Position numbers and translations under genes: made by a program
Shown here: piece after piece, positions 54,776-63,229 of the stretch
Numbering within the stretch: the first letter of the stretch is position 1
How the letters are laid out: each line of letters begins with the position of its first letter
Notes under the pieces: generated by a model
The model's input: only the letters and a program-made list of their open reading frames with translations
What the model was told of the DNA's origin: nothing
Databases searched by the model: none
NCBI GenBank assembly: GCA_018970145.1
Contig: JAGWWY010000011.1
Span: forward strand, 1 to 64,000
Reading direction: 5' to 3'
Length of the DNA stretch: 64,000 bases
DNA from: Gammaproteobacteria bacterium
Lineage (GTDB): Bacteria; Pseudomonadota; Gammaproteobacteria; Steroidobacterales; Steroidobacteraceae

Positions 54776-57319
54776 GTGAGCGATCGCCTGACGATAACGG
54801 GACTGAGTGAGACCGAGGCGCGGCAACGCTTGACCGAAGGTGGGCCCAACGTCATCACCGGACGGGCTCGCCCGCCGACCCTGACGGTTGCGCTCGATGC
54901 TTTGCGTGAACCCATGTTCATCATGTTGGTCGCGGGCGGTGGCCTCTACCTCGCAATGGGCAAGCTCAGCGATGGGCTGCTGTTGTTGAGCTTCGTGCTC
55001 GTTGTCATCGGCAGCACGATTCTTCAGCGTCGTCGTACCGAGAAAGCGCTCGACGCGCTACGTCAAATGTCGAGCCCGCGATGTCTCGTCATTCGTGATG
55101 GCAAAGAAATTCGTCTCTCGGCCACCGAACTTGTATGCGGTGACATCATCGCTCTCGGCGAAGGCGATCGCGTGCCTGCAGACGCGCTGCTGCGTCAATC
55201 TACTCACTTGGCCATCGACGAGTCATTGCTAACCGGAGAATCCGTGCCCGTCAGCAAAGCTCCGTCCATCGGGACAGTTGAACTCGGAGAGCCGGGCGGA
55301 GACCACGCGAGCAGCCTCTATGGGGGGACGCTGGTGACATCAGGTGGTGGCCTCGCCGAAATTGTCGCAACAGGTGCGCGCACCCGTGTGGCGCGAATCG
55401 GGGCGGCTTTGTCTCACATTGACAGCGACCGGACGCCGCTGCAAAAAGAGACCGATCGTCTCGTGCGATGGCTGGCAACGGTCGGTATTGTGGCGTGCAT
55501 CGGGGCGACTGTCGTTTTTGCACTGACGCGCGGGGGAGATCTCGCGGCATGGCGCGAAGGCGGCCTCGCCGGAATCGCGATGGCGATGTCGTTGATACCC
55601 GAAGAGTTCCCCGTTGTGCTCTCGGTATTCCTAGCGGTCGGCGCGTGGCATATGTCAAAGCGCAACGTGCTTACTCGACATATTCCAGCGATCGAAGGCT
55701 TGAGCGCCATGAATGTCCTGTGCGTCGATAAAACAGGCACGCTCACACGTAATCAGCTTCAGTTGGTGCACTTGGCCGATATGAGTCGTGAAGTCGATTT
55801 GGCTGCAGTGGACAATCTCGATTCGCGATTCACCACGCTGCTGACAACCGCCCTCGCTGCAACGAAGCCTCAATCGCAAGATCCGCTCGATAAAGCGATC
55901 CGTCATGCAGCGGAGCGACTGATGGGTGTCAATACATCCGAACAACACGCCCTGCTTCACGAGTACCCGTTGATGGCTGCGCGCCCCGCGATGGGCTATG
56001 TCCGACACGACGGCGAGAACCGCGTTCGACTCGCGAGCAAAGGGGCTCCTGAGGTCGTAGCGCGTCTCTGCAACTTCACGGACCCACAACAGGTTGCACT
56101 GCATGCCGTCGTCAGCCGGCTGGCCGAGCAGGGTTTGCGCGTCATCGGTGTCGCGCAAGCATCCGGCAGCGCCGATCGGCGGTATGTCGATCTACAGACG
56201 GATTTTGGCCGACTCGAGTTTCTCGGGCTGCTCGCTTTTGCAGACCCGCTGCGTGCCGACGTACCGCAAGCGGTAGCGGACTGCCGCGAGGCCGGGATAC
56301 GCGTCGTCATGATCACGGGCGACTATCCCAAGACGGCACTCGCCATTGCGCGTCAAGCCGGCATCGTCGCACCGGATCATCCGTCCGTGCTGACCGGCGC
56401 CGAGATGGACGCACTCGATGAGGCAACGCTCGCCGAACGAGTTCAACAGCACTGCATCTTTGCCCGAGTACGGCCCGAGCAGAAGCTGCGCCTGGTTAAA
56501 GCGTTACAGGCAAGGGGTCATGTCGTGGCAATGACTGGCGACGGCGTCAACGATGCGCCGGCACTGAAAGCCGCGGATATCGGCATTGCGATGGGGCAGC
56601 GCGGCTCGGAGGTTGCACGTGAGGCGTCCGATCTTGTTCTGCTCGACGACGCGTTTCCTTCCATCGTCGCGGCAATCCGTCAGGGTCGAAAGATCTACGA
56701 TAACATCAAAAAAGCGAGCGTCTTCATCATCGCTGTGCACGTGCCCATCGCGGGACTCGCGCTGTTACCTTTGCTCGACTCAGCCGCGCCACTGATATTG
56801 CTCCCAATCCATATCGTCATCATCGAAATGATCATCGATCCCACCTGCGCCTTGGTCTTCGAAGCCGAGCAGCCGGATCGAGACCTGATGCAGCGGCCAG
56901 CTCGATCGCTGGAACAATCACTTTTTTCCTCGCGTGAGGTGATACTGGCGCTGCTGCAAGGACTGAGCGTCCTACTTGCCTGCACGGTAGTCTATGAAAT
57001 TTCGAACACGACGGACGGGTATGAGGTCGCCAGAACTTCGGTGTTCTGCACGTTGATCTCCTCGTTGATTGCGCTGATTTATTTCAATCGATCCTGGTCT
57101 GCTTCGTTGCGCGAAGTGCTCTCTCGGCACAACCCCGCGCTGTATGCCGTTACCGCATTTGCCGTTATCTGTCTGTTGCTGGCATTGTCGGTTCCAATGA
57201 TTCGGGATCGCTTTTCGTTTGTCGTGATCAGCCTAGATCAAGTTCTTTGGAGTTCACTCCTCGGAGTGGCAAGCTTGCTGTGGTTCGAGGCCACCAAGCG
57301 TCGACTTTTAACTCGATAG
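54776..57319 (+). CDS. P-type cation-transporting ATPase (P2 group)
   Basis: 847 residues. Actuator motif LLTGESVPVSK (TGES 153-156), phosphorylation site CVDKTGTLTRN (D318), nucleotide-binding domain, and hinge GDGVNDAPALKAADIG. About ten membrane helices. The fourth-helix motif is PEEFP (275-279) where calcium pumps have PEGLP; the first Glu is kept. The ending has about six C-terminal helices. It most resembles the calcium/magnesium-like HAD-IC cation pumps; the ion is undetermined. GTG 54776 is the start; no good ribosome site is present. Confidence 0.9.
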   Translation: MSDRLTITGLSETEARQRLTEGGPNVITGRARPPTLTVALDALREPMFIMLVAGGGLYLAMGKLSDGLLLLSFVLVVIGSTILQRRRTEKALDALRQMSSPRCLVIRDGKEIRLSATELVCGDIIALGEGDRVPADALLRQSTHLAIDESLLTGESVPVSKAPSIGTVELGEPGGDHASSLYGGTLVTSGGGLAEIVATGARTRVARIGAALSHIDSDRTPLQKETDRLVRWLATVGIVACIGATVVFALTRGGDLAAWREGGLAGIAMAMSLIPEEFPVVLSVFLAVGAWHMSKRNVLTRHIPAIEGLSAMNVLCVDKTGTLTRNQLQLVHLADMSREVDLAAVDNLDSRFTTLLTTALAATKPQSQDPLDKAIRHAAERLMGVNTSEQHALLHEYPLMAARPAMGYVRHDGENRVRLASKGAPEVVARLCNFTDPQQVALHAVVSRLAEQGLRVIGVAQASGSADRRYVDLQTDFGRLEFLGLLAFADPLRADVPQAVADCREAGIRVVMITGDYPKTALAIARQAGIVAPDHPSVLTGAEMDALDEATLAERVQQHCIFARVRPEQKLRLVKALQARGHVVAMTGDGVNDAPALKAADIGIAMGQRGSEVAREASDLVLLDDAFPSIVAAIRQGRKIYDNIKKASVFIIAVHVPIAGLALLPLLDSAAPLILLPIHIVIIEMIIDPTCALVFEAEQPDRDLMQRPARSLEQSLFSSREVILALLQGLSVLLACTVVYEISNTTDGYEVARTSVFCTLISSLIALIYFNRSWSASLREVLSRHNPALYAVTAFAVICLLLALSVPMIRDRFSFVVISLDQVLWSSLLGVASLLWFEATKRRLLTR

Positions 57320-57464
57320 TCGAAGCCAATCCTTGTAGTCGAACATCTCGCGATAACCATGCCACGCCGAATATGCTAGCTACGGCAGCGACTCGATCGG
57401 TATGAGGGCGTCGTCATACACTGCTACGGTACATAAACCGGTCTTACGATACGAGGCAGAGATC

Positions 57465-58910
57465 ATGAGGCGCCTGTCCATCCCGATTCTGATCGTCACC
57501 ATTGGCGCTCTGACACCGAGCCTGGGGTACCCCCAAGCTGATAGAGATGTCGTGAGTGCAGCGGCAATTTGCACGAAGCTGCAGCCTCCCGCTGACGTCA
57601 AACTAATCGGATCGCCGAGATGGACAGACAAGGGCTCGCTACCCGCGCATTGCGAGGTGCGCGGTATCAAAGCACACAAAGTTGAGTTCCTCATACGTTT
57701 ACCGGTCCCATGGAACGGCCGTTTCATGATGGCCGGTTGCGGCGGCTTTTGTGGCGAGTTGCTCGCTGATAAACCCGGCCATAGCAACTCGATCAATGAG
57801 GCGGTCAAACGAGGTTACGCCGCAATCGCTCATGACAGCGGACACAAGGCTGCCAGCTGGGATACGGACTGGGCGGCCGATTCGGAAGCACTCGACATCT
57901 GGGCACACCGGATTTTACCGCTAATGGTCGATGTCGGTCTTGATCTGACTCGACAGGCTTATGGCAAAGATCCCGACTACAAATACTTCTCGGGTTGCTC
58001 TAACGGCGGACGTCTCGGACTGATTGCTGCACAAAGATATCCGCACCTGTTCGATGGCATCGCTGCAGGCGCGAGTATTTTCGATCTGAGCGGTACGGCA
58101 GGGCTATGGGGCAACTGGCTTATCCGTAATGCCTATACAGACAACACGCTCTTGCTGGATTCGACCATTCAGAGCCCCTTGAAGAAGGTTGTCTTGCGGC
58201 AATGCGATACCAAGGATGGTCATACGGACGGCATGATCAGCGAACCGAGACACTGCAAGATCGACTTCGCACAAGATGTTTGCGAAGACTCGAATTGCCT
58301 CAGTCGCGAGCAAGCAACGGCACTGAACGCTCTCTACACGGGCGTCAAAAACCAGCGCGGCCAAATCATCTACCCCGGTGCCGAATTCGGGTCAGAACAC
58401 TATGGGGACATCTGGCTGTTTGGCAGCGCTGAGAAACCTGCCTGGGGTGTTCGTGCCTCAGAGGGGTATCGACGGATACTCGAGCGTAGCGTGCAGCAAG
58501 CACATGCGAAATCGGCGCTGTCGGTCGAGGCTATGCAGAAGTTAATCGCGCGCTCGCCCGTTCCGGCATTAGCCGACGCGAAGAATGCCGATCTTCGGCC
58601 GTTCGTCGATAGTGGTAATAAGCTGCTGATCTACCACGGCTTGGCTGACCCTTTGATCGTTCCCAAACCGTTGGAGGACTACTTCGACGCGGCAGCCGCT
58701 GCCACGGGCGGTCGAGCCAAACTCGAATCGGCGGCGCGACTCTTCTTGATTCCAGGCTGGGGGCACTGTTGGGAAAGGCCTGCTCCTGTGGCTGATCTCT
58801 TCGATCCTCTAGAAGTTCTGGAGCGCTGGGTCGAGGAAGGCCGTGCGCCGGAACAACTCACGCTAAAATCGCGTGACGGTGCACAAACGATGTTGGTACC
58901 TAAACGATGA
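57465..58910 (+). CDS. Exported tannase/feruloyl-esterase-family hydrolase
   Basis: 481 residues. Signal peptide MRRLSIPILIVTIGALTPSLGYPQ. Catalytic Ser in SGCSNGGR, Asp in GLADPLI and His in GWGHCWERP; the flanking Cys residues (GCS and GHC) fit the disulfide of the fungal-type tannase family. These cleave gallate or ferulate esters or related plant phenolics, or terephthalate ester analogues. ATG 57465 has GAGG eight bases upstream; an upstream in-frame start at 57402 has no signal. Its stop overlaps the next gene (ATGA). Confidence 0.88.
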   Translation: MRRLSIPILIVTIGALTPSLGYPQADRDVVSAAAICTKLQPPADVKLIGSPRWTDKGSLPAHCEVRGIKAHKVEFLIRLPVPWNGRFMMAGCGGFCGELLADKPGHSNSINEAVKRGYAAIAHDSGHKAASWDTDWAADSEALDIWAHRILPLMVDVGLDLTRQAYGKDPDYKYFSGCSNGGRLGLIAAQRYPHLFDGIAAGASIFDLSGTAGLWGNWLIRNAYTDNTLLLDSTIQSPLKKVVLRQCDTKDGHTDGMISEPRHCKIDFAQDVCEDSNCLSREQATALNALYTGVKNQRGQIIYPGAEFGSEHYGDIWLFGSAEKPAWGVRASEGYRRILERSVQQAHAKSALSVEAMQKLIARSPVPALADAKNADLRPFVDSGNKLLIYHGLADPLIVPKPLEDYFDAAAAATGGRAKLESAARLFLIPGWGHCWERPAPVADLFDPLEVLERWVEEGRAPEQLTLKSRDGAQTMLVPKR

Positions 58911-59482
58911 TCGACGATCCGAAAAAACCCGAACAACCGCTACAACCGGACTTCTTCAGTTCGGATGCCAAGGTGGCCGAGTGCCGTCGGCAGAGTGACC
59001 AACTCAACTACTTTGCCCACTCTTACTGCAAGATCTACGGCGAGTGGCTGGATGCGATCGCACGCCTGGAAGAAGAACGGCGACGACAACCACTGCTCCT
59101 TTTGCTGATCACGGCGATTGCGGCGGTGCTAATAGCGGCGGTATACGCCGTAACGGATAGCGCCGTACTAGCGTCCACGATCGTCGTCATCGCCCTAGCG
59201 TTGGCGTATGGCATGTTTGAGCGGGTACGTCGCGAGGAAGATCGATTCGATGAAATAAAACGATCAAAAGATCGATTCAGCACCACTTTATATTTGGCGG
59301 GGGTCGATCTACATCTGGCCGTCCTTGAGGACGCTATCACGAAAAACACCGCGGGCGAATGGGTGTTCAACTCGAAGTTCAACGACTGGCGAGTCAATCG
59401 CCTCAATAGCATTTTCTATCGCGTTTACGGCATAGCCGTGCCGAAAAACGTCATCGACAAGATTTGTAGCTACGGCGCGTGA
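58907..59482 (+). CDS. Small two-helix membrane protein, unknown function
   Basis: 191 residues. A soluble charged N-terminus (1-60), two adjacent helices (about 62-100, LLLLLITAIAAVLIAAVYAV and LASTIVVIALALAYGMF) and a soluble 85-residue tail. No recognised family. ATGA-coupled to the tannase gene; its 3' end overlaps the convergent hydrolase gene by 13 bp. Confidence 0.6.
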   Translation: MIDDPKKPEQPLQPDFFSSDAKVAECRRQSDQLNYFAHSYCKIYGEWLDAIARLEEERRRQPLLLLLITAIAAVLIAAVYAVTDSAVLASTIVVIALALAYGMFERVRREEDRFDEIKRSKDRFSTTLYLAGVDLHLAVLEDAITKNTAGEWVFNSKFNDWRVNRLNSIFYRVYGIAVPKNVIDKICSYGA

Positions 59483-61188
59483 GTCACGGGCCTCGTCAGA
59501 TCGAATTCGACTCGAAACAATCGGCCGGACGGTCTTCGCAATTCGTAGACGAGCGTGCGAGCGTCATTCAACTCCAATGACCATATGTTCGGCACGGAGA
59601 CGACCCGATCATGCTTCGTGAAGAGTGCGACAGTCTCTGCATCAGACGGAAAACTTTGACGGCGCACGGTCCCAACGGAAAGCGTGTCACCGCCGTACAT
59701 CGTGAGATCGTCCGGTGTGCCGTCCGCATGCCGATGATCGTGCTTTAAGCGAAGCCCCGCTTCCGTCCGACTGACAATCCAAGTTCGACTGCGATCCTCT
59801 CCGACTATAAAAGGAATGCGCAACTCGCGCGCCCCGCAATCGCGCACGTGCATGAGCAAGCGCTTACCGACGAACGGATCATCTGCCGTAGGCGATGGCT
59901 GATCGACGACGATTTTTCCTTCAAACGTTTTCCCGCACAGTCGCTTTACCCCGTTAAAAAATGCCGCAGCGGCTTCAGTCGACTTTGGTTCCGCCACAGA
60001 TTCCGCTTCGACATCGACAAGCGCACGCACCTGCGCGTAAAACGCCTCACGCGCTTTCGGCTCTGGGCCCAGCGTGGCGCGGGACCAATTCGAGTTGCTT
60101 GCGATGACCAAACGGCGTGAAGGGTCGATGAAGATTCCCTGCCCAAAAATGCCTTGCGCAGCGACCGCGCCGTCGTCATAGGTCCACCACTGAAAGCCGT
60201 AACCGCGCCCCGGCTCGCCGATCTCTTTTTGCTTACGAGTCGCCTGATCGAACCAATCGGCGGGAACCACTTGAACGCCATTGGCTCGGCCGTTGGCGAG
60301 GACAAAAAGGCCGAAGCGAGCAAAATCCCGCGTTGCGGCCTGCAAACAACAACCCGCAATTTCATGCCCCGTCTTGCCCTGCAGCCATGTCGCTTGGGCT
60401 TCCATGCCGGCGGGATGCCAAATTTTCTCCTGCAAGTACTGCGCGAGCGGCTTGCCCGTCGCTGATGACACCAAGACTCCGATCAGATTCGTCTCTCCCG
60501 TGTTGTAGTGCCACACCTCACCCGGCGGATGGGCGCGCGGCAGCTTGCGCATGTAGCTGACGGTGGCGTCGACACCGGAGTCGGGTTTTGCGTTGTTGAA
60601 CTTGGCGACGTCAGCTTGCGGGTCTTCGTAGTCTTCGTTCCAACGCACTCCCGAACTCATCGTCAACAATTGACGGATGGTGACATCGTCGTAGGCGGAC
60701 CCACGCAGATCCGGGATGTACTCGCTGACTTTGTCTTCGAGACTGCGGATAGATCCATCCTGTAAAGCCGCGCCAACCAAGGTCGATGTGAACGACTTGG
60801 CGACGGAAAAGCTGGTCCAACGCCCCCTCGAATCGAACTCTTGTCCGTAACGTTCCAAACGAACCTTGCCATCTTGAATGATGACGAGCCCCGCGGTTCC
60901 CTGCGTCTGAAGATATTGATCGAGGCCCGGGATCACGAGCGGCTCACCGACCGGAAGAGGCATTGGGGTGGGCGATGGCGTCACCACGGCCGCCTTGGCC
61001 AGCAACGGCAGACGATCCATCGCACGAAATGCGGCATGCCGCTGGTCTGGCTCCCAACTCAACACGTCGGCGTTGGTCGGCAACGCCTTCAACAACCCTC
61101 GTGTCTCCCGATCGAGACTTGCGTACCAAGCGCCGCCCGCGAGCGCTGAAACGGAGAGCAATGCCAACACTACGGTTCGAATACGCAT
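59470..61188 (-). CDS. Class-C beta-lactamase-fold serine hydrolase with C-terminal domain
   Basis: 572 residues. N-terminal signal or anchor (MRIRTVVLALLSVSALAGGAW). The catalytic domain (about 85-390) has SxxK as SVAKS, the tyrosine motif YNTGETN, and FGQGIFIDPSRRLVI near the KTG position. A C-terminal domain of about 150 residues (CGKTFEGKIV..., WSLELNDARTLVYELRRP) resembles a lipocalin-like sensor. Usually esterases or D-aminopeptidases rather than beta-lactamases. The next gene upstream is the small broken ORF downstream of kynU. Confidence 0.84.
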   Translation of the reverse strand: MRIRTVVLALLSVSALAGGAWYASLDRETRGLLKALPTNADVLSWEPDQRHAAFRAMDRLPLLAKAAVVTPSPTPMPLPVGEPLVIPGLDQYLQTQGTAGLVIIQDGKVRLERYGQEFDSRGRWTSFSVAKSFTSTLVGAALQDGSIRSLEDKVSEYIPDLRGSAYDDVTIRQLLTMSSGVRWNEDYEDPQADVAKFNNAKPDSGVDATVSYMRKLPRAHPPGEVWHYNTGETNLIGVLVSSATGKPLAQYLQEKIWHPAGMEAQATWLQGKTGHEIAGCCLQAATRDFARFGLFVLANGRANGVQVVPADWFDQATRKQKEIGEPGRGYGFQWWTYDDGAVAAQGIFGQGIFIDPSRRLVIASNSNWSRATLGPEPKAREAFYAQVRALVDVEAESVAEPKSTEAAAAFFNGVKRLCGKTFEGKIVVDQPSPTADDPFVGKRLLMHVRDCGARELRIPFIVGEDRSRTWIVSRTEAGLRLKHDHRHADGTPDDLTMYGGDTLSVGTVRRQSFPSDAETVALFTKHDRVVSVPNIWSLELNDARTLVYELRRPSGRLFRVEFDLTRPVTHAP

Positions 61189-61200
61189 GATCGTCTTACC

Positions 61201-61339
61201 TTACCAGTTGACGTTCTTGGGATCGTTCAGCCACTCGTCCGCTTCGCGCAGATCGGCGGGTATCCTGCAGGTGTTGTAACTCAATCGGTGCGTACAAGCC
61301 CCACGTGAAATCCGGTTTGCCGATGCGTCCCTTCTTCAT
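61201..61339 (-). pseudogene. Small ORF interrupted by a single-base frameshift
   Basis: An ATG at 61339, 10 bp after TAGGGG, opens MKKGRIGKPDFTWGLYAPIE and reads LQHLQ before leaving frame; in the next frame the sequence continues PADLREADEWLNDPKNVNW and stops at 61201. Joined by removing one base near 61255-61267 the product would be 46 residues. It overlaps the 3' end of kynU. I do not know the family. It may be a sequencing error or a decayed gene. Confidence 0.3.
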
Positions 61340-62564
61340 GGCGTGCCCCTAGCTTGTTTTTATCGATAAAAGTTCTGCCGATCTCTTCACCGAGAATCTG
61401 TACGGCGTCCCACACGTCGACGAAGCGCAGATACAGTGGCGTCAGTCCGAACCGAAGCAGATCCGGCGCGCGGAAATCACCAATGACGCCGCGCTTGATG
61501 AGTCGCTGCATCACCGCGCCAGCATCGGCGTGGGCGAAGGACAGATGACTACCCCGCCGCGCGGGATCACGCGGCGAAACAAGATGCAGGGACTCCGCTT
61601 GCGGAAGATCTTCCACGAGCGCGATAAATAGATCTGAGAGTTCAATCGACTTTCGTCTGATGCTCTCGACATCAACACCGTCGAATACATTGAGTGCGCC
61701 CTCCAATGCGGCATATGCCAGCACGGGCGGAGTCCCACACCGATGGCGATCAATGCCCGGTGCCGGTAGGTAATCATCCAGGAAATCGAATGGTCGCGCG
61801 TCGCCGAGCCAACCACTCAAGACGGGCTGTAGTGCAGCCTGGAGATCACGCCGCACGTAAAGGAACCCGGGAGCACCCGGGCCTCCATTCAAGTATTTGT
61901 ACGTGCAGCCCACGGCGAAGTCACCTTCGGAGAGGCCGAGATCAATCGGTAGCGCACCGATGGAATGGGACAGATCCCATACGATGCGCGCGCCAACCGA
62001 ATGCACGTGCGCGGTCATCGCCGCCAAGTCGTACATCTCGGCCGTTCGGTAGTGCACATGGGTGAGCACGACGAGAAGAGTTTCGTGATCGATCGCCGCT
62101 GACAACTCTTCGCGCGGGACAGCGACGACGTCGAGTTCGGGAACGAGCCGTGCAAGTCCCCGCAAAACATACAGATCAGTGGGGAAGTTGCCGAGCTCAG
62201 TGACAAGCTTACGGCGCTTGCCGCGTTGCAGCGCCACCGCCGAGACGATCTTAAAGAGATCAATCGAGGTCGAATCACAGACCAGCACTTCGCCGGGCGA
62301 TGCGCCGATCAAGGGTGCGATTCGATCGCCTAATCGCGATGGATAGTCGAGCCAACCATTTTCGCTCCAACTGCGAATGAGATCGACGCCCCATTGCTCC
62401 TGCATCACGGCCGCGACTTGACGTTCGGCGGAGCGCGTCAAAGCGCCGAGTGAATTGCCGTCGAGGTAGATCACATCCTCGGGAAGTCGAAACTGCTCGC
62501 GATGTGCTGCGAGTGAGTCGACTCGATCCCGCTCGATACACTCCGCTCGACTGCGCGGCTGCAT
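61281..62564 (-). CDS. kynU: Kynureninase
   Basis: About 427 residues, PLP enzyme of the aminotransferase class V group. It cleaves kynurenine to anthranilate and alanine. Motifs: IYLDGNSLGAL near the N-terminus, CDSTSIDLFK, ARIVWDLSHSIGALPIDL, FAVGCTYKYLNGGPGAPGFLYV with the PLP Lys (YKY), and HRCGTPPVLAYAALEGAL. The start is ATG 62564, sharing TGATG with the kynB stop; an in-frame GTG at 62573 is possible. The last 20 residues extend past the usual family end and overlap the small broken ORF. Confidence 0.95.
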   Translation of the reverse strand: MQPRSRAECIERDRVDSLAAHREQFRLPEDVIYLDGNSLGALTRSAERQVAAVMQEQWGVDLIRSWSENGWLDYPSRLGDRIAPLIGASPGEVLVCDSTSIDLFKIVSAVALQRGKRRKLVTELGNFPTDLYVLRGLARLVPELDVVAVPREELSAAIDHETLLVVLTHVHYRTAEMYDLAAMTAHVHSVGARIVWDLSHSIGALPIDLGLSEGDFAVGCTYKYLNGGPGAPGFLYVRRDLQAALQPVLSGWLGDARPFDFLDDYLPAPGIDRHRCGTPPVLAYAALEGALNVFDGVDVESIRRKSIELSDLFIALVEDLPQAESLHLVSPRDPARRGSHLSFAHADAGAVMQRLIKRGVIGDFRAPDLLRFGLTPLYLRFVDVWDAVQILGEEIGRTFIDKNKLGARHEEGTHRQTGFHVGLVRTD

Positions 62565-63229
62565 CAAATCCACTCGCGAAGCACTGCGCGTACGGGTGTC
62601 GCTTCAACGCCGACGACGGGTAACGGCAGAGCGATGAGCTCATACCGTCCCTCAGGAATCCCATCTAGCACCACCCCCTCGAGAATCGCCATATTGGCTC
62701 GATGGCAGGCGTGATGCGAACGGAGCAGCTTGCAGGTCTCGGGATCGATGGACGGCGCGTCCGTTGCAATCAATCGACAACCACGCGCGGCAACCGCCTC
62801 AATGAGTTCTGGATCGAGCGCACGAAATCCAGCTGGCCACACGCTCCAATCGGGATTGGCCAAAGTGCGCAGCACCAATCGCTCCACCCGCGACGGCAAG
62901 CGGTCGAGCACCGCCGATGCCGGAATGACGCCCTGTGACTCGATGTACTGTGACTCGATGTGCTGCGCACGACTAACATCGCGCAGCTCGCACTCGCCCA
63001 TGAAGGCGGCCAAGTCAAGCGTTGCCAAATCGCCGGCATCATCTCTCACGTGACGCGAGCACTCGGCATGGGTACCCGACTGCGTCGAGAACGTGAGCCG
63101 ATGCAGATTGACGCTCGAACCGGCTGCCACTGCACCGGTTACGCTACAGTCGAACGGCACATCACCAGGCCATACGGGGAGATGAGTCCGCAGCGATTGC
63201 GAGATATCCCAGATGCGCCGTTGAGTCAT
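62564..63229 (-). CDS. kynB: Kynurenine formamidase-like cyclase-family hydrolase
   Basis: 221 residues, DISQSLRTHLPVWPGDVPFD at the start as in KynB. It hydrolyses N-formylkynurenine to kynurenine. The usual metal motif HTGTHxDAPxH is changed to QSGTHAECSRH: the first His is Gln, Asp is Glu and Pro is Ser. The remaining GTH and final His are kept, as are LVLRT and LIATDAPSIDP. The operon position before kynU strongly supports the assignment, but activity may need checking. Its start overlaps the stop of the transporter (ATGA). Confidence 0.85.
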   Translation of the reverse strand: MTQRRIWDISQSLRTHLPVWPGDVPFDCSVTGAVAAGSSVNLHRLTFSTQSGTHAECSRHVRDDAGDLATLDLAAFMGECELRDVSRAQHIESQYIESQGVIPASAVLDRLPSRVERLVLRTLANPDWSVWPAGFRALDPELIEAVAARGCRLIATDAPSIDPETCKLLRSHHACHRANMAILEGVVLDGIPEGRYELIALPLPVVGVEATPVRAVLREWI

